This document shows positions 16,362 to 24,698 of a stretch of DNA of 64,000 nucleotides, piece by piece. The translations under genes and the position numbers were made by a program. Location of the stretch: positions 124,001 through 188,000 of the forward strand of contig NZ_JANHDI010000006.1 in assembly GCF_024494595.1 (NCBI RefSeq), read 5' to 3'. The notes under the pieces are model-generated. The model was not told the origin of the DNA and made no database searches. It saw only the letters and a list, made by a program, of their open reading frames with translations. This stretch comes from Halobellus rarus. GTDB lineage: Archaea > Halobacteriota > Halobacteria > Halobacteriales > Haloferacaceae. Each line of letters begins with the position of its first letter. Within the stretch, counting starts at the first letter, position 1.

Positions 16362-18182
16362 ATGCCGATCGGGACGAGTCAACTCGCACTCACCGCCGTA
16401 ATGGGACTGTTCTTACTGGTCGTCGTCGCCTGGATCGCGCGGATCGAGTCCTGGCGATCGTACACGCCCGCCGGCGGGGGTGCCGGCGAGACCGGAACCG
16501 GGACGGGGCACGGGGAGAAGCCGGGCGGGCTTCTCAGGTGGTTGACGACGGTCGATCACAAGGACATCGGGCTTATGTACGGGGCGTTCGCCGTCCTGTC
16601 GTTCGCCTGGGGCGGCACCGCGGTGGTCATTATGCGGACCGAACTCCTGACGCCACCGGTCGATCTGGTGGGTGCCGCCACCTACAACGCGCTGCTGACA
16701 ACCCACGGGATCACGATGTTGTTCCTGTTCGGAACCCCGATTCTCGCGGCGTTCTCGAACTATCTGATCCCGCTACTCATCGGCGCGGACGACATGGCGT
16801 TCCCGCGGATCAACGCCATCGCGTTCTGGCTGCTCCCGCCCGGAGCGCTCCTTATCTGGGCCGGGGTGATTCTCCAACCGCTCGGCGTCGGCATCGAGGG
16901 CGCACAAACCGCCTGGACGATGTACGCGCCGCTGTCGATTCAGCAGGCGAACCCCGGAATCGACCTGATGCTGCTCGGACTGCACCTCACGGGCGTCTCC
17001 GCGACGATGGGGGCGATCAACTTCATCGCGACCATCTTCACCGAGCGCGGCGACGACGTCTCTTGGGCGAACCTCGACATCTTCTCGTGGACCGTCCTCG
17101 TCCAGTCCGGACAGATCCTGTTCGCGTTCCCGCTTCTGGGCAGCGCGATCGTGATGCTGCTGTTCGACCGCAACTTCGGGACGGCGTTCTTCTCCGGCGA
17201 GGGCGGCGCGATCCTCTGGCAGCACCTGTTCTGGTTCTTCGGCCATCCCGAGGTCTACATTCTCGTGTTGCCGCCGATGGGGCTCATCAGCTACATCATC
17301 CCGCGGTTCTCCGGGCGTCGGCTGTTCGGGTTCAAGTTCGTCGTCTACTCCACGCTCGCGCTCGGCGTCCTCTCGTTCGGCGTCTGGGCGCACCACATGT
17401 TCGCGACGGGAATGGATCCGCGACTCCGCGCCTCGTTCATGGCCGTCTCGATCGCGATCGCGATACCGAGCGCGGTGAAGACGTTCAACTGGATCACGAC
17501 GATGTGGGGCGGCCGCGTTCGGCTCGCGACGCCGATGCTCTTCTGCGTCGGCTTCATCGCGAACTTCATCATCGGCGGCGTCACCGGCGTCTTCGAGGCG
17601 GCGATCCCGATCGACTTAGTGTTGCACGACACCTACCACGTCATCGCGCACTTCCACTACGTCATTATGGGCGGGATCGCGTTCGCGGTCTTCGCGGGGA
17701 TCTACTACTGGTTCCCGCTGTACACCGGCCGGATGTACCAGCGGACGCTCGGGAAGTCGCACTTCTGGCTGACGATGGTCGGGACGAACCTCACCTTCTT
17801 CCCGATGATCTTCCTGGGTTACGGCGGGATGCCGCGCCGGTACGCCGGCTACGACCTCACCGTGGGTCCGGTGGCGTACTTCGCCGACCTCCACCAACTC
17901 GCCACGCTGGGCGTGTTCGTCCTCACCGTCGGGCAACTCGTCTTCGTCTGGAACCTGGTCTCCTCGTGGCTCGAAGGGCCGACAGTCGACGACGACGACC
18001 CCTGGAACCTCGCGAGAGACGGCCTGCTGACGAACGAGTGGCAGTGGTTCGCGGACACCCGACAGACCGCGCTCGCGGACGGCGGAACCGAACCCCCCGC
18101 TGACGACGGCGGGGCCGAGAGCGGTGCTGACGGGACCTCTGAGGGCCTCGGCCGCCTCGATACCGACGACAGAGCCGAGTAG
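16362..18182 (+). CDS. Heme-copper (cytochrome c/quinol) oxidase subunit I
   Basis: A 606-residue integral membrane catalytic subunit of a heme-copper oxidase. TTVDHKDIGLMYG opens the conserved core. The low-spin heme His is in TTHGITMLF. The CuB His and cross-linked Tyr are in FGHPEVYILVLP, the CuB His pair is in WAHHMF, and the heme ligands are in HDTYHVIAHFHYV. The Glu of the D-channel motif is absent (VLPPMG follows GHPEVY), as in some B-like or variant enzymes. No subunit II or III gene is adjacent, which is unusual; partners must lie elsewhere. The regulon box 40 bp upstream suggests expression under low oxygen or denitrifying conditions. The last ~50 residues are an acidic soluble tail. 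Confidence 0.9.
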   Translation: MPIGTSQLALTAVMGLFLLVVVAWIARIESWRSYTPAGGGAGETGTGTGHGEKPGGLLRWLTTVDHKDIGLMYGAFAVLSFAWGGTAVVIMRTELLTPPVDLVGAATYNALLTTHGITMLFLFGTPILAAFSNYLIPLLIGADDMAFPRINAIAFWLLPPGALLIWAGVILQPLGVGIEGAQTAWTMYAPLSIQQANPGIDLMLLGLHLTGVSATMGAINFIATIFTERGDDVSWANLDIFSWTVLVQSGQILFAFPLLGSAIVMLLFDRNFGTAFFSGEGGAILWQHLFWFFGHPEVYILVLPPMGLISYIIPRFSGRRLFGFKFVVYSTLALGVLSFGVWAHHMFATGMDPRLRASFMAVSIAIAIPSAVKTFNWITTMWGGRVRLATPMLFCVGFIANFIIGGVTGVFEAAIPIDLVLHDTYHVIAHFHYVIMGGIAFAVFAGIYYWFPLYTGRMYQRTLGKSHFWLTMVGTNLTFFPMIFLGYGGMPRRYAGYDLTVGPVAYFADLHQLATLGVFVLTVGQLVFVWNLVSSWLEGPTVDDDDPWNLARDGLLTNEWQWFADTRQTALADGGTEPPADDGGAESGADGTSEGLGRLDTDDRAE

Positions 18183-18217
18183 TCGCAGACGTGCCTCGCG
18201 CGGCGAGCTCTGGCCCG

Positions 18218-18490
18218 CTAGTCGACGTACAGCGAGTAGAGGATCACGGCGAACCCGACCGTCGTGAAGAGGCTCTCGACCACCAGGGCGACGCTCGGAT
18301 CGAGCGGCGAGAACTGGTCGACGACGCCCGCGACCAGCGCGCCGACTGTGACTGTGCCGAAGCCGATCGTCAGCGCGCGGAGCGCGGACGAACCCGCCCG
18401 TCGGTACGCGCGGAGGGAGTAGAAGGTGATCGACCCGCCCAAGAGAAGCGTGAGCGTCTTCAGCGCGACGGCGGTCATCGTAACGGTCAT
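18218..18490 (-). CDS. Small membrane protein, DUF7521-like
   Basis: A 90-residue protein from ATG 18490 with three predicted membrane segments (TAVALKTLTLLLGGSITFYS, ALTIGFGTVTVGALVAGVV, LVVESLFTTVGFAVILYSL). The segment YRRAGSSALRALTIGFGTVT resembles the haloarchaeal DUF7521 family. Function unknown. Convergent with the cytochrome oxidase gene and downstream of the HTH_10 regulator on the same strand. Confidence 0.72.
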   Translation of the reverse strand: MTVTMTAVALKTLTLLLGGSITFYSLRAYRRAGSSALRALTIGFGTVTVGALVAGVVDQFSPLDPSVALVVESLFTTVGFAVILYSLYVD

Positions 18491-18658
18491 CTGCCTCTCC
18501 CTCCCTGCGGCGCGTGTCCGAAGCGTCTCGTCATCGTGGCCGTCGGTACACGGTGATCGATCCTGGATATCCCGCCGAAGATATTCGGGGCAGTTGTCCC
18601 GGATCGACAACGCCGAGGCCGCTCGCCCCGTCGCTCGGCTCGGTCCGGGTCGACGACT

Positions 18659-19300
18659 TCACTCGAGGTTCCCGTCCCCGCCCGCGACGAACTCCTTGAT
18701 CACCTTCCCCTCGGCGCGGTGGAGCTTCTCGCTCGTGGTCGATTTCGCGAGGCCGACGGCGTCGGCCAGCTCGGTCAGCGTACAGGTCCGCGGCGTGTCG
18801 TAGTAGCCGCTCTCGATCGCCGTTTCGAGGAGGTCGTACTGCTCGTCCGTCAGGAGCGACTGGGTGTCGATCGATTGGGTTATCGACAGCAGATCGAACG
18901 GAATTCCGAACTGGTCCAGGAGGGTCCCGAGCTCCGAGAGCTTCTCGCGCGGCGCGGTCAGTTCGAGGGTCACCTCGCCGTCGACGATGGTGATCGGGAG
19001 TTCCAAGGGGATACCCGCCTCGCTCAGCGAGCGGATCAACAGCGGTTCCGTGGTCTCGAACTGCACCAGGGCGCGGTCGGCCTGCGCCTCCAGAATCGTC
19101 ACGGAGACGACGGTGTCGTAGCCGTCGATCGTCCGCACTATCGGTTCGATGTCTTCGGCGGTGATCTCGACGAGGCCGACGCCGGTGTCGTCGGCGGGCA
19201 TCGCCGCGAGCACGGTGAACTCGGCGTCGGGGTACTGCTTCGAGAGCGCCGAGACCCACACCTGTTCGGGGATCTGCAGTGAGAGCGTCGCTCGGGGCAT
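18659..19300 (-). CDS. HTH_10 (Bat-type) transcriptional regulator
   Basis: A 213-residue haloarchaeal regulator starting at ATG 19300 (MPRATLSLQIPEQVW). The N-terminal ~150 residues are a sensor-like domain; the C-terminal helix-turn-helix is the HTH_10 type (LLTDEQYDLLETAIESGYYD, then TLTELADAVGLAKSTTSEKLHRAE). Haloferax NarO, which controls denitrification genes, belongs to this HTH class. Only one Cys is present (in PRTCTL), so a cysteine-based redox sensor is unlikely here. The regulon box (19342-19353) lies 42 bp upstream and between it and the divergent halocyanin gene, so it is a good candidate for the regulon's controller and for autoregulation. Confidence 0.88.
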   Translation of the reverse strand: MPRATLSLQIPEQVWVSALSKQYPDAEFTVLAAMPADDTGVGLVEITAEDIEPIVRTIDGYDTVVSVTILEAQADRALVQFETTEPLLIRSLSEAGIPLELPITIVDGEVTLELTAPREKLSELGTLLDQFGIPFDLLSITQSIDTQSLLTDEQYDLLETAIESGYYDTPRTCTLTELADAVGLAKSTTSEKLHRAEGKVIKEFVAGGDGNLE

Positions 19301-19341
19301 CGTTATCAGGCCTTTTTCGAGCGCGGGAACATAAGCACGGG

Positions 19342-19353
19342 CGAATATGTTCG
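19342..19353. promoter_or_regulatory. Regulon box 5 (divergent promoter)
   Basis: CGAATATGTTCG, 42 bp from the HTH_10 regulator start (minus) and 71 bp from the halocyanin start (plus). Confidence 0.75.
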
Positions 19354-19423
19354 CCCCCGACGCACCGCCTCGGGAACCGCCGGGACGTGTTTTCTTCGGC
19401 GGGATCGTCCTCCCGACTGTACT

Positions 19424-20137
19424 ATGACCACTACGGACGCCGACGCGGCCGAGCGGACGAATAGAGACGTCGAGCCGACTGACCACGGCATCGGACGTCC
19501 CGTCTCCCGTCGAGCAACACTTCGGGCTCTCGGGGGCGTCGTCGCCGCCGGTGCGACGCTCGGAACCGCCGCTTCCGGTGCACAGGCACAGTCATCGGGT
19601 GGCGACGTCGACGCGTGGCTCGAGGGCGTTTCCAACTACGACGGCGTCGTCGACCGCACCGGCAGCGACGCGGTGACCGTGGAGGTCGGCGTCGAGGCCA
19701 ACCAGGGCGCGTTCGGTTTCGGCCCCGCGGCGATCCGGATCTCGCCGGGGACGACCGTCACGTGGGAGTGGACCGGCAAAGGCAGCTCTCACAACGTCGT
19801 CGACACCGAGGGAGACTTCGAGTCCGACCTCGTCGAGTCGGCGGGCCACACGTTCGAACGCACCTTCGAGAGCGAGGGCACCTACACGTACTCGTGCGTC
19901 CCCCACGAGACGCTGGGGATGAAGGGTGCTATCGTCGTCGGCGGGAGCGGAGGGAGCGACGGCGGAAGCGGTGAGGGCGACGACGGCGGGAGCAACGCCG
20001 GGATCGCCGCGCCGTTCGGCGACTCGGGAACGCGGAGTCTGGGCGGGCTCGCCCTCGGCGGCGTCTTCGCCGCCGCGCTCGCCTCTCCGGGACTGTTCGG
20101 CGCCTTCCTCTGGTTCACGGAACGCGAGGGAAAGTGA
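19424..20137 (+). CDS. Halocyanin (membrane-anchored blue copper protein)
   Basis: A 237-residue exported blue copper protein, the small electron carrier of haloarchaea. A twin-arginine signal is visible as SRRATLRALGG (Arg29-Arg30), followed by an A-rich hydrophobic stretch. The copper site is His123 (SSHNVV), Cys158, His161 (YSCVPHET) and Met166 (GMKG). A Gly/Ser/Asp linker (about 172-195) leads to a C-terminal membrane anchor (LGGVFAAALASPGLFGAFLW). The protein therefore sits on the outer face of the membrane, where it can pass electrons to NirK. The regulon box lies 71 bp upstream, with a T-rich TATA-like element about 35 bp after the box. Confidence 0.92.
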   Translation: MTTTDADAAERTNRDVEPTDHGIGRPVSRRATLRALGGVVAAGATLGTAASGAQAQSSGGDVDAWLEGVSNYDGVVDRTGSDAVTVEVGVEANQGAFGFGPAAIRISPGTTVTWEWTGKGSSHNVVDTEGDFESDLVESAGHTFERTFESEGTYTYSCVPHETLGMKGAIVVGGSGGSDGGSGEGDDGGSNAGIAAPFGDSGTRSLGGLALGGVFAAALASPGLFGAFLWFTEREGK

Positions 20138-20234
20138 CCGCGGCCCGGGACCCGAAGCGCGGTCGCACCCGTGACGTTCACGCAGAAGCGCCGAACTCGA
20201 TTTACCGGCACCGGCGACGCCTCGTGCCCCCGAT

Positions 20235-20603
20235 CTAGTCGGTACTCGTCTCGGCTCTGACTTCGCCCCACAGATCCGAGAGCTGATCGGACGCGGACCG
20301 GGCGGGCGGCCTGACGTCGAGTTCGAGGTCGCCGTTCGGGCACGTCACGACGACCTCCTCGAAATCGATCGCGTATCGCGCGGCGTCCTCCCCGCTCTGT
20401 TTCCGAAGCAGCCCCGCCTCGACCATCGATTCGAGTTTCGCGTACGCCGTCGACCGGGGGAGGTCGCAGGCGCTCGCGATCTCAGCGGCCGTCCTCGGCT
20501 GATCGAGCGTGCGGAGGACGTCCCAGCACTGCTCGCTCGTGAGTGCGCCGAAGACGGCGTCGAAGTCCGGTTCCAGCGCGTCAGACAGTGGATTCGAAGA
20601 CAT
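20235..20603 (-). CDS. ArsR-like winged-helix regulator
   Basis: A 122-residue protein starting at ATG 20603. It has a winged-helix DNA-binding domain: ALTSEQCWDVLRTL, then TAAEIASACDLPRSTAYAKLESMVEAGLLR, then a wing reading DAARYAIDFEEVVVTC. This is a common haloarchaeal TrmB/ArsR-like type. It is convergent with halocyanin and divergent from the multicopper oxidase; the regulon box at 20735-20746 is 132 bp from its start, so its own control by the box is doubtful. It may act locally on the adjoining genes. Confidence 0.85.
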   Translation of the reverse strand: MSSNPLSDALEPDFDAVFGALTSEQCWDVLRTLDQPRTAAEIASACDLPRSTAYAKLESMVEAGLLRKQSGEDAARYAIDFEEVVVTCPNGDLELDVRPPARSASDQLSDLWGEVRAETSTD

Positions 20604-20734
20604 TCGTACTGTTAGGCTCCTCCCGACGACCGGGCGTCGCATCCGTCGTTCGGTGACGGACCGTTCTAAACACTGCGCTCGATCGATTCCGTCGCACGAG
20701 GACCGTAGTGGACCATCGAAGTTCCGATCTGCCC

Positions 20735-20746
20735 CGAATATGTTCG
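20735..20746. promoter_or_regulatory. Regulon box 6
   Basis: CGAATATGTTCG, 68 bp upstream of the multicopper oxidase start at 20814; a TATA element follows 34 bp after the box. Confidence 0.75.
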
Positions 20747-20779
20747 ATCCGGTCCGGCGGCGCTGGAACCGCGTCGACC

Positions 20780-20785
20780 TTATAC
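20780..20785 (+). promoter_or_regulatory. TATA box of the multicopper oxidase gene
   Basis: TTATAC 29-34 bp before the ATG at 20814, 34 bp after the regulon box. Confidence 0.6.
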
Positions 20786-20813
20786 CACCGTCACACTCCC
20801 AGCTTCGACCGTA

Positions 20814-21968
20814 ATGAGCAACTACGTAGGCGCACCCGGTTCGACGATGTCTCGCCGCGAGTTCCTGGCTGCGACCGGCGGAGCGGGCGTTCTCGGACTC
20901 GCCGGCTGTACCGCGCCGACGAACGAGCGGACGGAAGCCGCGCTGAACGACGGCGCGGAGACGGCGGCGGCGCAGCAGGGGTCGCTCCCCTCGACGAGCC
21001 CCCCGGAAGTCGTCAACGTCGACGAACAGGGCGGGTCGGTGACGCTGAAATCGCTGCCGGCGCAGCACTCAGCCCACCCGCTGGAGTCGATGGGCGGCCC
21101 CGTCGAACTCCCGCAGGTGTGGGCCTTCCAGGCGGGCGACGGCGATCCGAGCGTCCCGGGGCCGATCCTCCGGACGACCGAGGGCAACGATATGGAGGTG
21201 ACCCTGGACAACACGGAGGGGAAGCGACCCCACACGCTGCACTTCCACGGCGTGCGGAAGGCCTGGAAGGACGACGGCGTCCCGACGACGACGGGGATCC
21301 GGGTCGACCCCGGCGAGACGCACACGTACACCATCCCCGCGAACGTGCCGGGCACGCACCTGTATCACTGTCACTATCAGACCCACCGACACATCGAGAT
21401 GGGAATGTACGGGATCTTCCGGGTCGACCCCGAGGGCTACGAACCCGCCGACCGGGAGTACTTTATGACGCTGAAGGACTGGGACTCCCGGCTCCCGCGG
21501 CAGATGGCCGGCGAAGACGTGCGCTACGATCCCCGGAACCGCAACCCCGACGTCTTCACGATCAACGGCAAGAGCGCGCCGCGGACCCTTCACCCGGAGG
21601 ACGGTTCGCCCATCATCGTCAGCGAGGGCGAGCGGGTCCGGCTCCACCTCGCCAACAACGGCTACATGAGCCACCCGATCCACATCCACAACCACCGCTT
21701 CGAGCGCGTTGAGAAAGACGGGGGGCGGATTCCGGAGGCGGCGCGCCACGAGATGGACGTCACGAACGTCGCGCCCGCCGAGCGACACACCATCGATTTC
21801 ACGGCGGACGCGGAGCCCGGGATCTACCTGCTGCACTGCCACAAGGTGAACCACGTGATGAACGGCGGCTTCTACCCCGGCGGAATGCTCGGCGGCGTCG
21901 TCTACGAGGACGTGATGGACACCGACATCTTCGCGCAGTTGATGGAGTACGCGGGCTACGAGGTCTAG
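20814..21968 (+). CDS. Two-domain multicopper oxidase (Tat-exported lipoprotein)
   Basis: A 384-residue exported copper enzyme. The N-terminus has a twin-arginine motif (SRREFLAA, Arg14-Arg15) and a lipobox ending in Cys32 (LAGC). Trinuclear-site motifs are H143xH145, H185xH187, H286xxHxH291 and H340xH342. Domain 1 carries a type 1 site Cys186-His191-Met196. Domain 2 has Cys341-His346 but Gly at the expected axial Met position. Two cupredoxin domains with a type 1-like site in each fit the trimeric two-domain laccase-like group. It lacks the pattern of NirK, which is encoded at 26.5 kb. Likely role is outer-surface oxidation of copper or phenolics, or an electron-transfer role in the island. 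Confidence 0.85.
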   Translation: MSNYVGAPGSTMSRREFLAATGGAGVLGLAGCTAPTNERTEAALNDGAETAAAQQGSLPSTSPPEVVNVDEQGGSVTLKSLPAQHSAHPLESMGGPVELPQVWAFQAGDGDPSVPGPILRTTEGNDMEVTLDNTEGKRPHTLHFHGVRKAWKDDGVPTTTGIRVDPGETHTYTIPANVPGTHLYHCHYQTHRHIEMGMYGIFRVDPEGYEPADREYFMTLKDWDSRLPRQMAGEDVRYDPRNRNPDVFTINGKSAPRTLHPEDGSPIIVSEGERVRLHLANNGYMSHPIHIHNHRFERVEKDGGRIPEAARHEMDVTNVAPAERHTIDFTADAEPGIYLLHCHKVNHVMNGGFYPGGMLGGVVYEDVMDTDIFAQLMEYAGYEV

Positions 21969-22017
21969 ACAGTCGACGAGGGCTGGCGAACTCCGACCTG
22001 ACGGCGGCTTCTGAAGC

Positions 22018-22095
22018 GTGCGTGAACCGGTCGAGGACTTCCCGTGCGTGAACCGGTCGAGGACTTCCCGTGCGTGAACCGGTCGAGGACTTTCC
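22018..22095. repeat. Three tandem 26-bp direct repeats
   Basis: Three head-to-tail copies of a 26-bp unit beginning GTGCGTGAACCGGTCGAGGA (22018-22043, 22044-22069, 22070-22095); the third differs by one base. They end 2 bp before regulon box 7, in the promoter region of the NO reductase gene. No spacers, so not CRISPR. Confidence 0.9.
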
Positions 22096-22097
22096 GT

Positions 22098-22109
22098 CGA
22101 ATATGTTCG
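22098..22109. promoter_or_regulatory. Regulon box 7
   Basis: CGAATATGTTCG, 67 bp upstream of the NO reductase ATG at 22176 and directly after the tandem repeats. Confidence 0.75.
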
Positions 22110-22175
22110 TCCCGTCTCGATCGTTTCGAGAACTGACGCGCTTTTTGTTTGGGGTGCTCCCGAACGTCGCCGTGT

Positions 22176-24458
22176 ATGCAGATACGACGAAAAACGATCG
22201 CGAAGGTAATCGCCGTCGTGTTCATCTTCAATCTCGTCGTGATGGGCGCGGGGGCCTGGTTCGCCTACGAGGAAGCACCGCCGATCCCCGAGCAGGTGGT
22301 CGGCCCCGACGGCGACGTCGTCGTCACGGGCGAGGAGATCCGCGACGGCAAGCGGACCTTCCAGCGGAACGGCCTGATGAACCACGGGTCGATTCTGGGT
22401 AACGGCGCGTACTACGGCGCGGACTACACCGCCGACGCGCTGGAGTTGAAAGTCCAGTATATGCGCAATTACTACGCGGAGGAGCGCTACGGCGACGCCT
22501 ACGCCGAGCTCAGCTCCGAGCGTCAAGCCGCCATCGCCGACGTGGTCAAGCAGGACCTCGATCAGTCCTACGAGGGCGGCGAGATCCGGTACTCGGCGGC
22601 CGAGATATACGCCCACGAGCAGGTCCGTGAGGAGTACGTCCAGCGGTACCACGAGGGATCTCACGAGCGCGGCGTGGGCGAGGGGACGATCGATTCCGCG
22701 TCCGACGCCCGCCAGTTCGCGGACTTCGCGATGTGGACCGCGTGGTTCTCCCACACCGAGCGCCCGGGGAGTTCCCACTCCTACACCAACGACTGGCCGT
22801 ACCAGCCCGGCGCGGGTAACGACGCCACGCCCGCCGCGATGACCTGGAGCGTCATCGCGATGGTGCTGCTGGTCGCCGGCGCGGGAGCCGCCATCTGGCT
22901 CTATCGCTCGGTCGAACTCCCCGAACCGGAAGCGGCGGGGATCTCCGTCCCCGAACCCGGCGACGTGAGCGTCTTCCCGAGTCAGCGCGCCGCGCTTCGG
23001 TTCATCCCGGTCGCCGCGGGCTTGTTCCTCGCACAGGTGTTGTTGGGGGGCCTGCTCGCGCACTTCTACATCGAGCGCGCCGGGTTCTTCGGGATCGAAG
23101 AGATCTTCGGCGTTCACATTCTCCAGATACTTCCCTTCGCCATCGCGAAGACCTGGCACATCGACCTCGGGATCCTCTGGATCGCGGCGACGTGGCTCGG
23201 CGCGGGGCTGTTCCTCCCGCCGCTCCTGACCGGTCACGAGCCGAAACGACAGTCGACGTACGTGAACGGGCTCCTGATCGCAATCGTCGTCGTCGTGGTC
23301 GGCGGTATGGCCGGCATCTGGCTCGGCTCGAACGGCTACATCGGCGATCAGCTCTGGTGGCTCCTCGGCAACGAGGGGCTCGAATACCTCGAGGTCGGCA
23401 AGATCTGGCAGGGCGGCATCCTCCTCGGATTCCTCATCTGGGCGGTGCTGGCCGTCCGGGGACTGAAGCCGCTCCTCGACCGCGAGCCGATCTATGGCCT
23501 CGCGCATATGATCCTCTACGCGGGCGGATCGATCGCGCTGCTGTTCACCGCCGGGTTCCTCTTCACCCCCTCGACGAACATCGCCGTCACGGAGTTCTGG
23601 CGCTGGTGGGTCGTCCACATGTGGGTCGAGGGAGCCTTCGAGTTCTTCATCGTCGCCATCATCGGGCTGACGCTCGTCTCGATGAACCTCCTCTCGCGGC
23701 GCAGCGCGGAGAAGGCCGTGATGCTCCAGGCGCTGCTCGTGATGGGGACCGGCGTCATCGGCGTCTCCCACCACTACTGGTGGGTCGGGATGCCCGACAT
23801 GTGGATCCCGATCGGGAGCGTCTTCTCGACGCTGGAACTCGTCCCGCTGGTGTTCATCCTCTACGAGGCACTGGGCCAGTACAGCGCGATGACCGTCGAC
23901 GAGTTCCCCTACCGGCTCCCCTTCTTGTTCATCGTCGCCAGCGGGGTCTGGAACTTCGTCGGCGCGGGCGTGCTCGGCTTCTTCATCAACCTCCCGCTCA
24001 TCAACTACTACGAGCACGGGACGTACCTCACCGTCGGCCACGCCCACGCCGCGATGTTCGGCGCGTTCGGCTTCCTGGCGCTGGGGATGGTGACGTACAT
24101 GCTCCAGCTCTCGATCGATCCCGAGCGCTGGGACGGCTCCTGGCTCCGCGCGGCCTTCTGGTGCTGGAACGTCGGCCTCGCGCTGATGGTGTTCGTCTCC
24201 GTCCTCCCGGTCGGGTTCCTGCAACTTGAGGCGGTGTTCACTCAGGGCTACGCTGCGGGCAGAAGCCTCGCGTTCTACAACCAGCCGATCGTCCAGAACC
24301 TCTTCTGGGCGCGGCTCCCCGGCGACACGCTCATCATTATCGGGACCGCGATCTACGCCGCCGACCTGGTCAGAAAGCGGTTCGTCCTCCGGCGCTCGGA
24401 GGACGATCCGTCCGTCGACGATATGGCCGTCGCGGAGGGCGTGCTGAGCGACGACTGA
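22176..24458 (+). CDS. norB: Quinol-dependent nitric oxide reductase (qNor)
   Basis: A 760-residue single-subunit membrane enzyme that reduces 2 NO to N2O with electrons from quinol. It has one N-terminal membrane helix, a large outside domain (residues ~30-220) of the NorZ type with FADFAMWTAWFSHTERPG, and then a 12-helix NorB core. Core motifs include KTWHIDLGILWIA, the metal-site segment VHMWVEGAFEFF with its conserved Glu, GVSHHYWW with two His, and VGHAHAAMFGAFGF. The start is placed at ATG 22176 (MQIRRKTIAK). The regulon box lies 67 bp upstream; poly-T after the stop gives a likely terminator. It supplies the second step of the nitrite-to-N2O pathway with NirK. Confidence 0.95.
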   Translation: MQIRRKTIAKVIAVVFIFNLVVMGAGAWFAYEEAPPIPEQVVGPDGDVVVTGEEIRDGKRTFQRNGLMNHGSILGNGAYYGADYTADALELKVQYMRNYYAEERYGDAYAELSSERQAAIADVVKQDLDQSYEGGEIRYSAAEIYAHEQVREEYVQRYHEGSHERGVGEGTIDSASDARQFADFAMWTAWFSHTERPGSSHSYTNDWPYQPGAGNDATPAAMTWSVIAMVLLVAGAGAAIWLYRSVELPEPEAAGISVPEPGDVSVFPSQRAALRFIPVAAGLFLAQVLLGGLLAHFYIERAGFFGIEEIFGVHILQILPFAIAKTWHIDLGILWIAATWLGAGLFLPPLLTGHEPKRQSTYVNGLLIAIVVVVVGGMAGIWLGSNGYIGDQLWWLLGNEGLEYLEVGKIWQGGILLGFLIWAVLAVRGLKPLLDREPIYGLAHMILYAGGSIALLFTAGFLFTPSTNIAVTEFWRWWVVHMWVEGAFEFFIVAIIGLTLVSMNLLSRRSAEKAVMLQALLVMGTGVIGVSHHYWWVGMPDMWIPIGSVFSTLELVPLVFILYEALGQYSAMTVDEFPYRLPFLFIVASGVWNFVGAGVLGFFINLPLINYYEHGTYLTVGHAHAAMFGAFGFLALGMVTYMLQLSIDPERWDGSWLRAAFWCWNVGLALMVFVSVLPVGFLQLEAVFTQGYAAGRSLAFYNQPIVQNLFWARLPGDTLIIIGTAIYAADLVRKRFVLRRSEDDPSVDDMAVAEGVLSDD

Positions 24459-24475
24459 GAGCTGACCGGCCCCGG

Positions 24476-24480
24476 TTTTT
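24476..24480 (+). terminator. Poly-T terminator after norB
   Basis: A T5 tract followed by CGTTT, 18 bp after the norB stop codon and after a GC-rich stretch, as usual for archaeal termination. Confidence 0.45.
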
Positions 24481-24525
24481 CGTTTCAGATCTCCGACCGC
24501 GACCCGATCATCGCCGGCGCGAGCG

Positions 24526-24534
24526 TTTATATTA
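24526..24534 (+). promoter_or_regulatory. Orphan TATA-like element
   Basis: TTTATATTA in a GC-rich intergenic region, without a supportable gene downstream on the plus strand. A transcript from here would run antisense to the 3' end of the radical SAM gene. Confidence 0.3.
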
Positions 24535-24698
24535 GAGGGGGCGACCACTCGCGTTGTGCTCTGAGAGACGCCCCGCGTCGGGCCGCGGTTGCTCGGCACG
24601 TCGACGCGGGGAACCGGACCGGTCGCCGTCACGCACGCTCGTCGACAGCGACCGACCACCACGTGTGCCGACTGTTCGCCAGAACGAGACCGTCGCCG

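Noticed and set aside
20735..20746. Boxes as LexA-type SOS sites
   Set aside because: The 12-mer resembles the bacterial Gram-positive SOS box, but archaea lack LexA and the downstream genes are denitrification genes, not repair genes.
20814..21968. First thought to be the nitrite reductase
   Set aside because: It has the four HxH/HCH trinuclear-centre motifs of multicopper oxidases and lacks the NirK pattern. The real NirK, with all type 1 and type 2 ligands, is at 26479-27555.
22018..22095. CRISPR array
   Set aside because: Three 26-bp units with no spacers between them and no cas genes; a simple tandem repeat.
21069..24662. 1197-residue minus-strand open frame
   Set aside because: It lies antisense to the multicopper oxidase and NO reductase genes, has no domain signal and has the low-quality composition typical of shadow frames in GC-rich haloarchaeal DNA.
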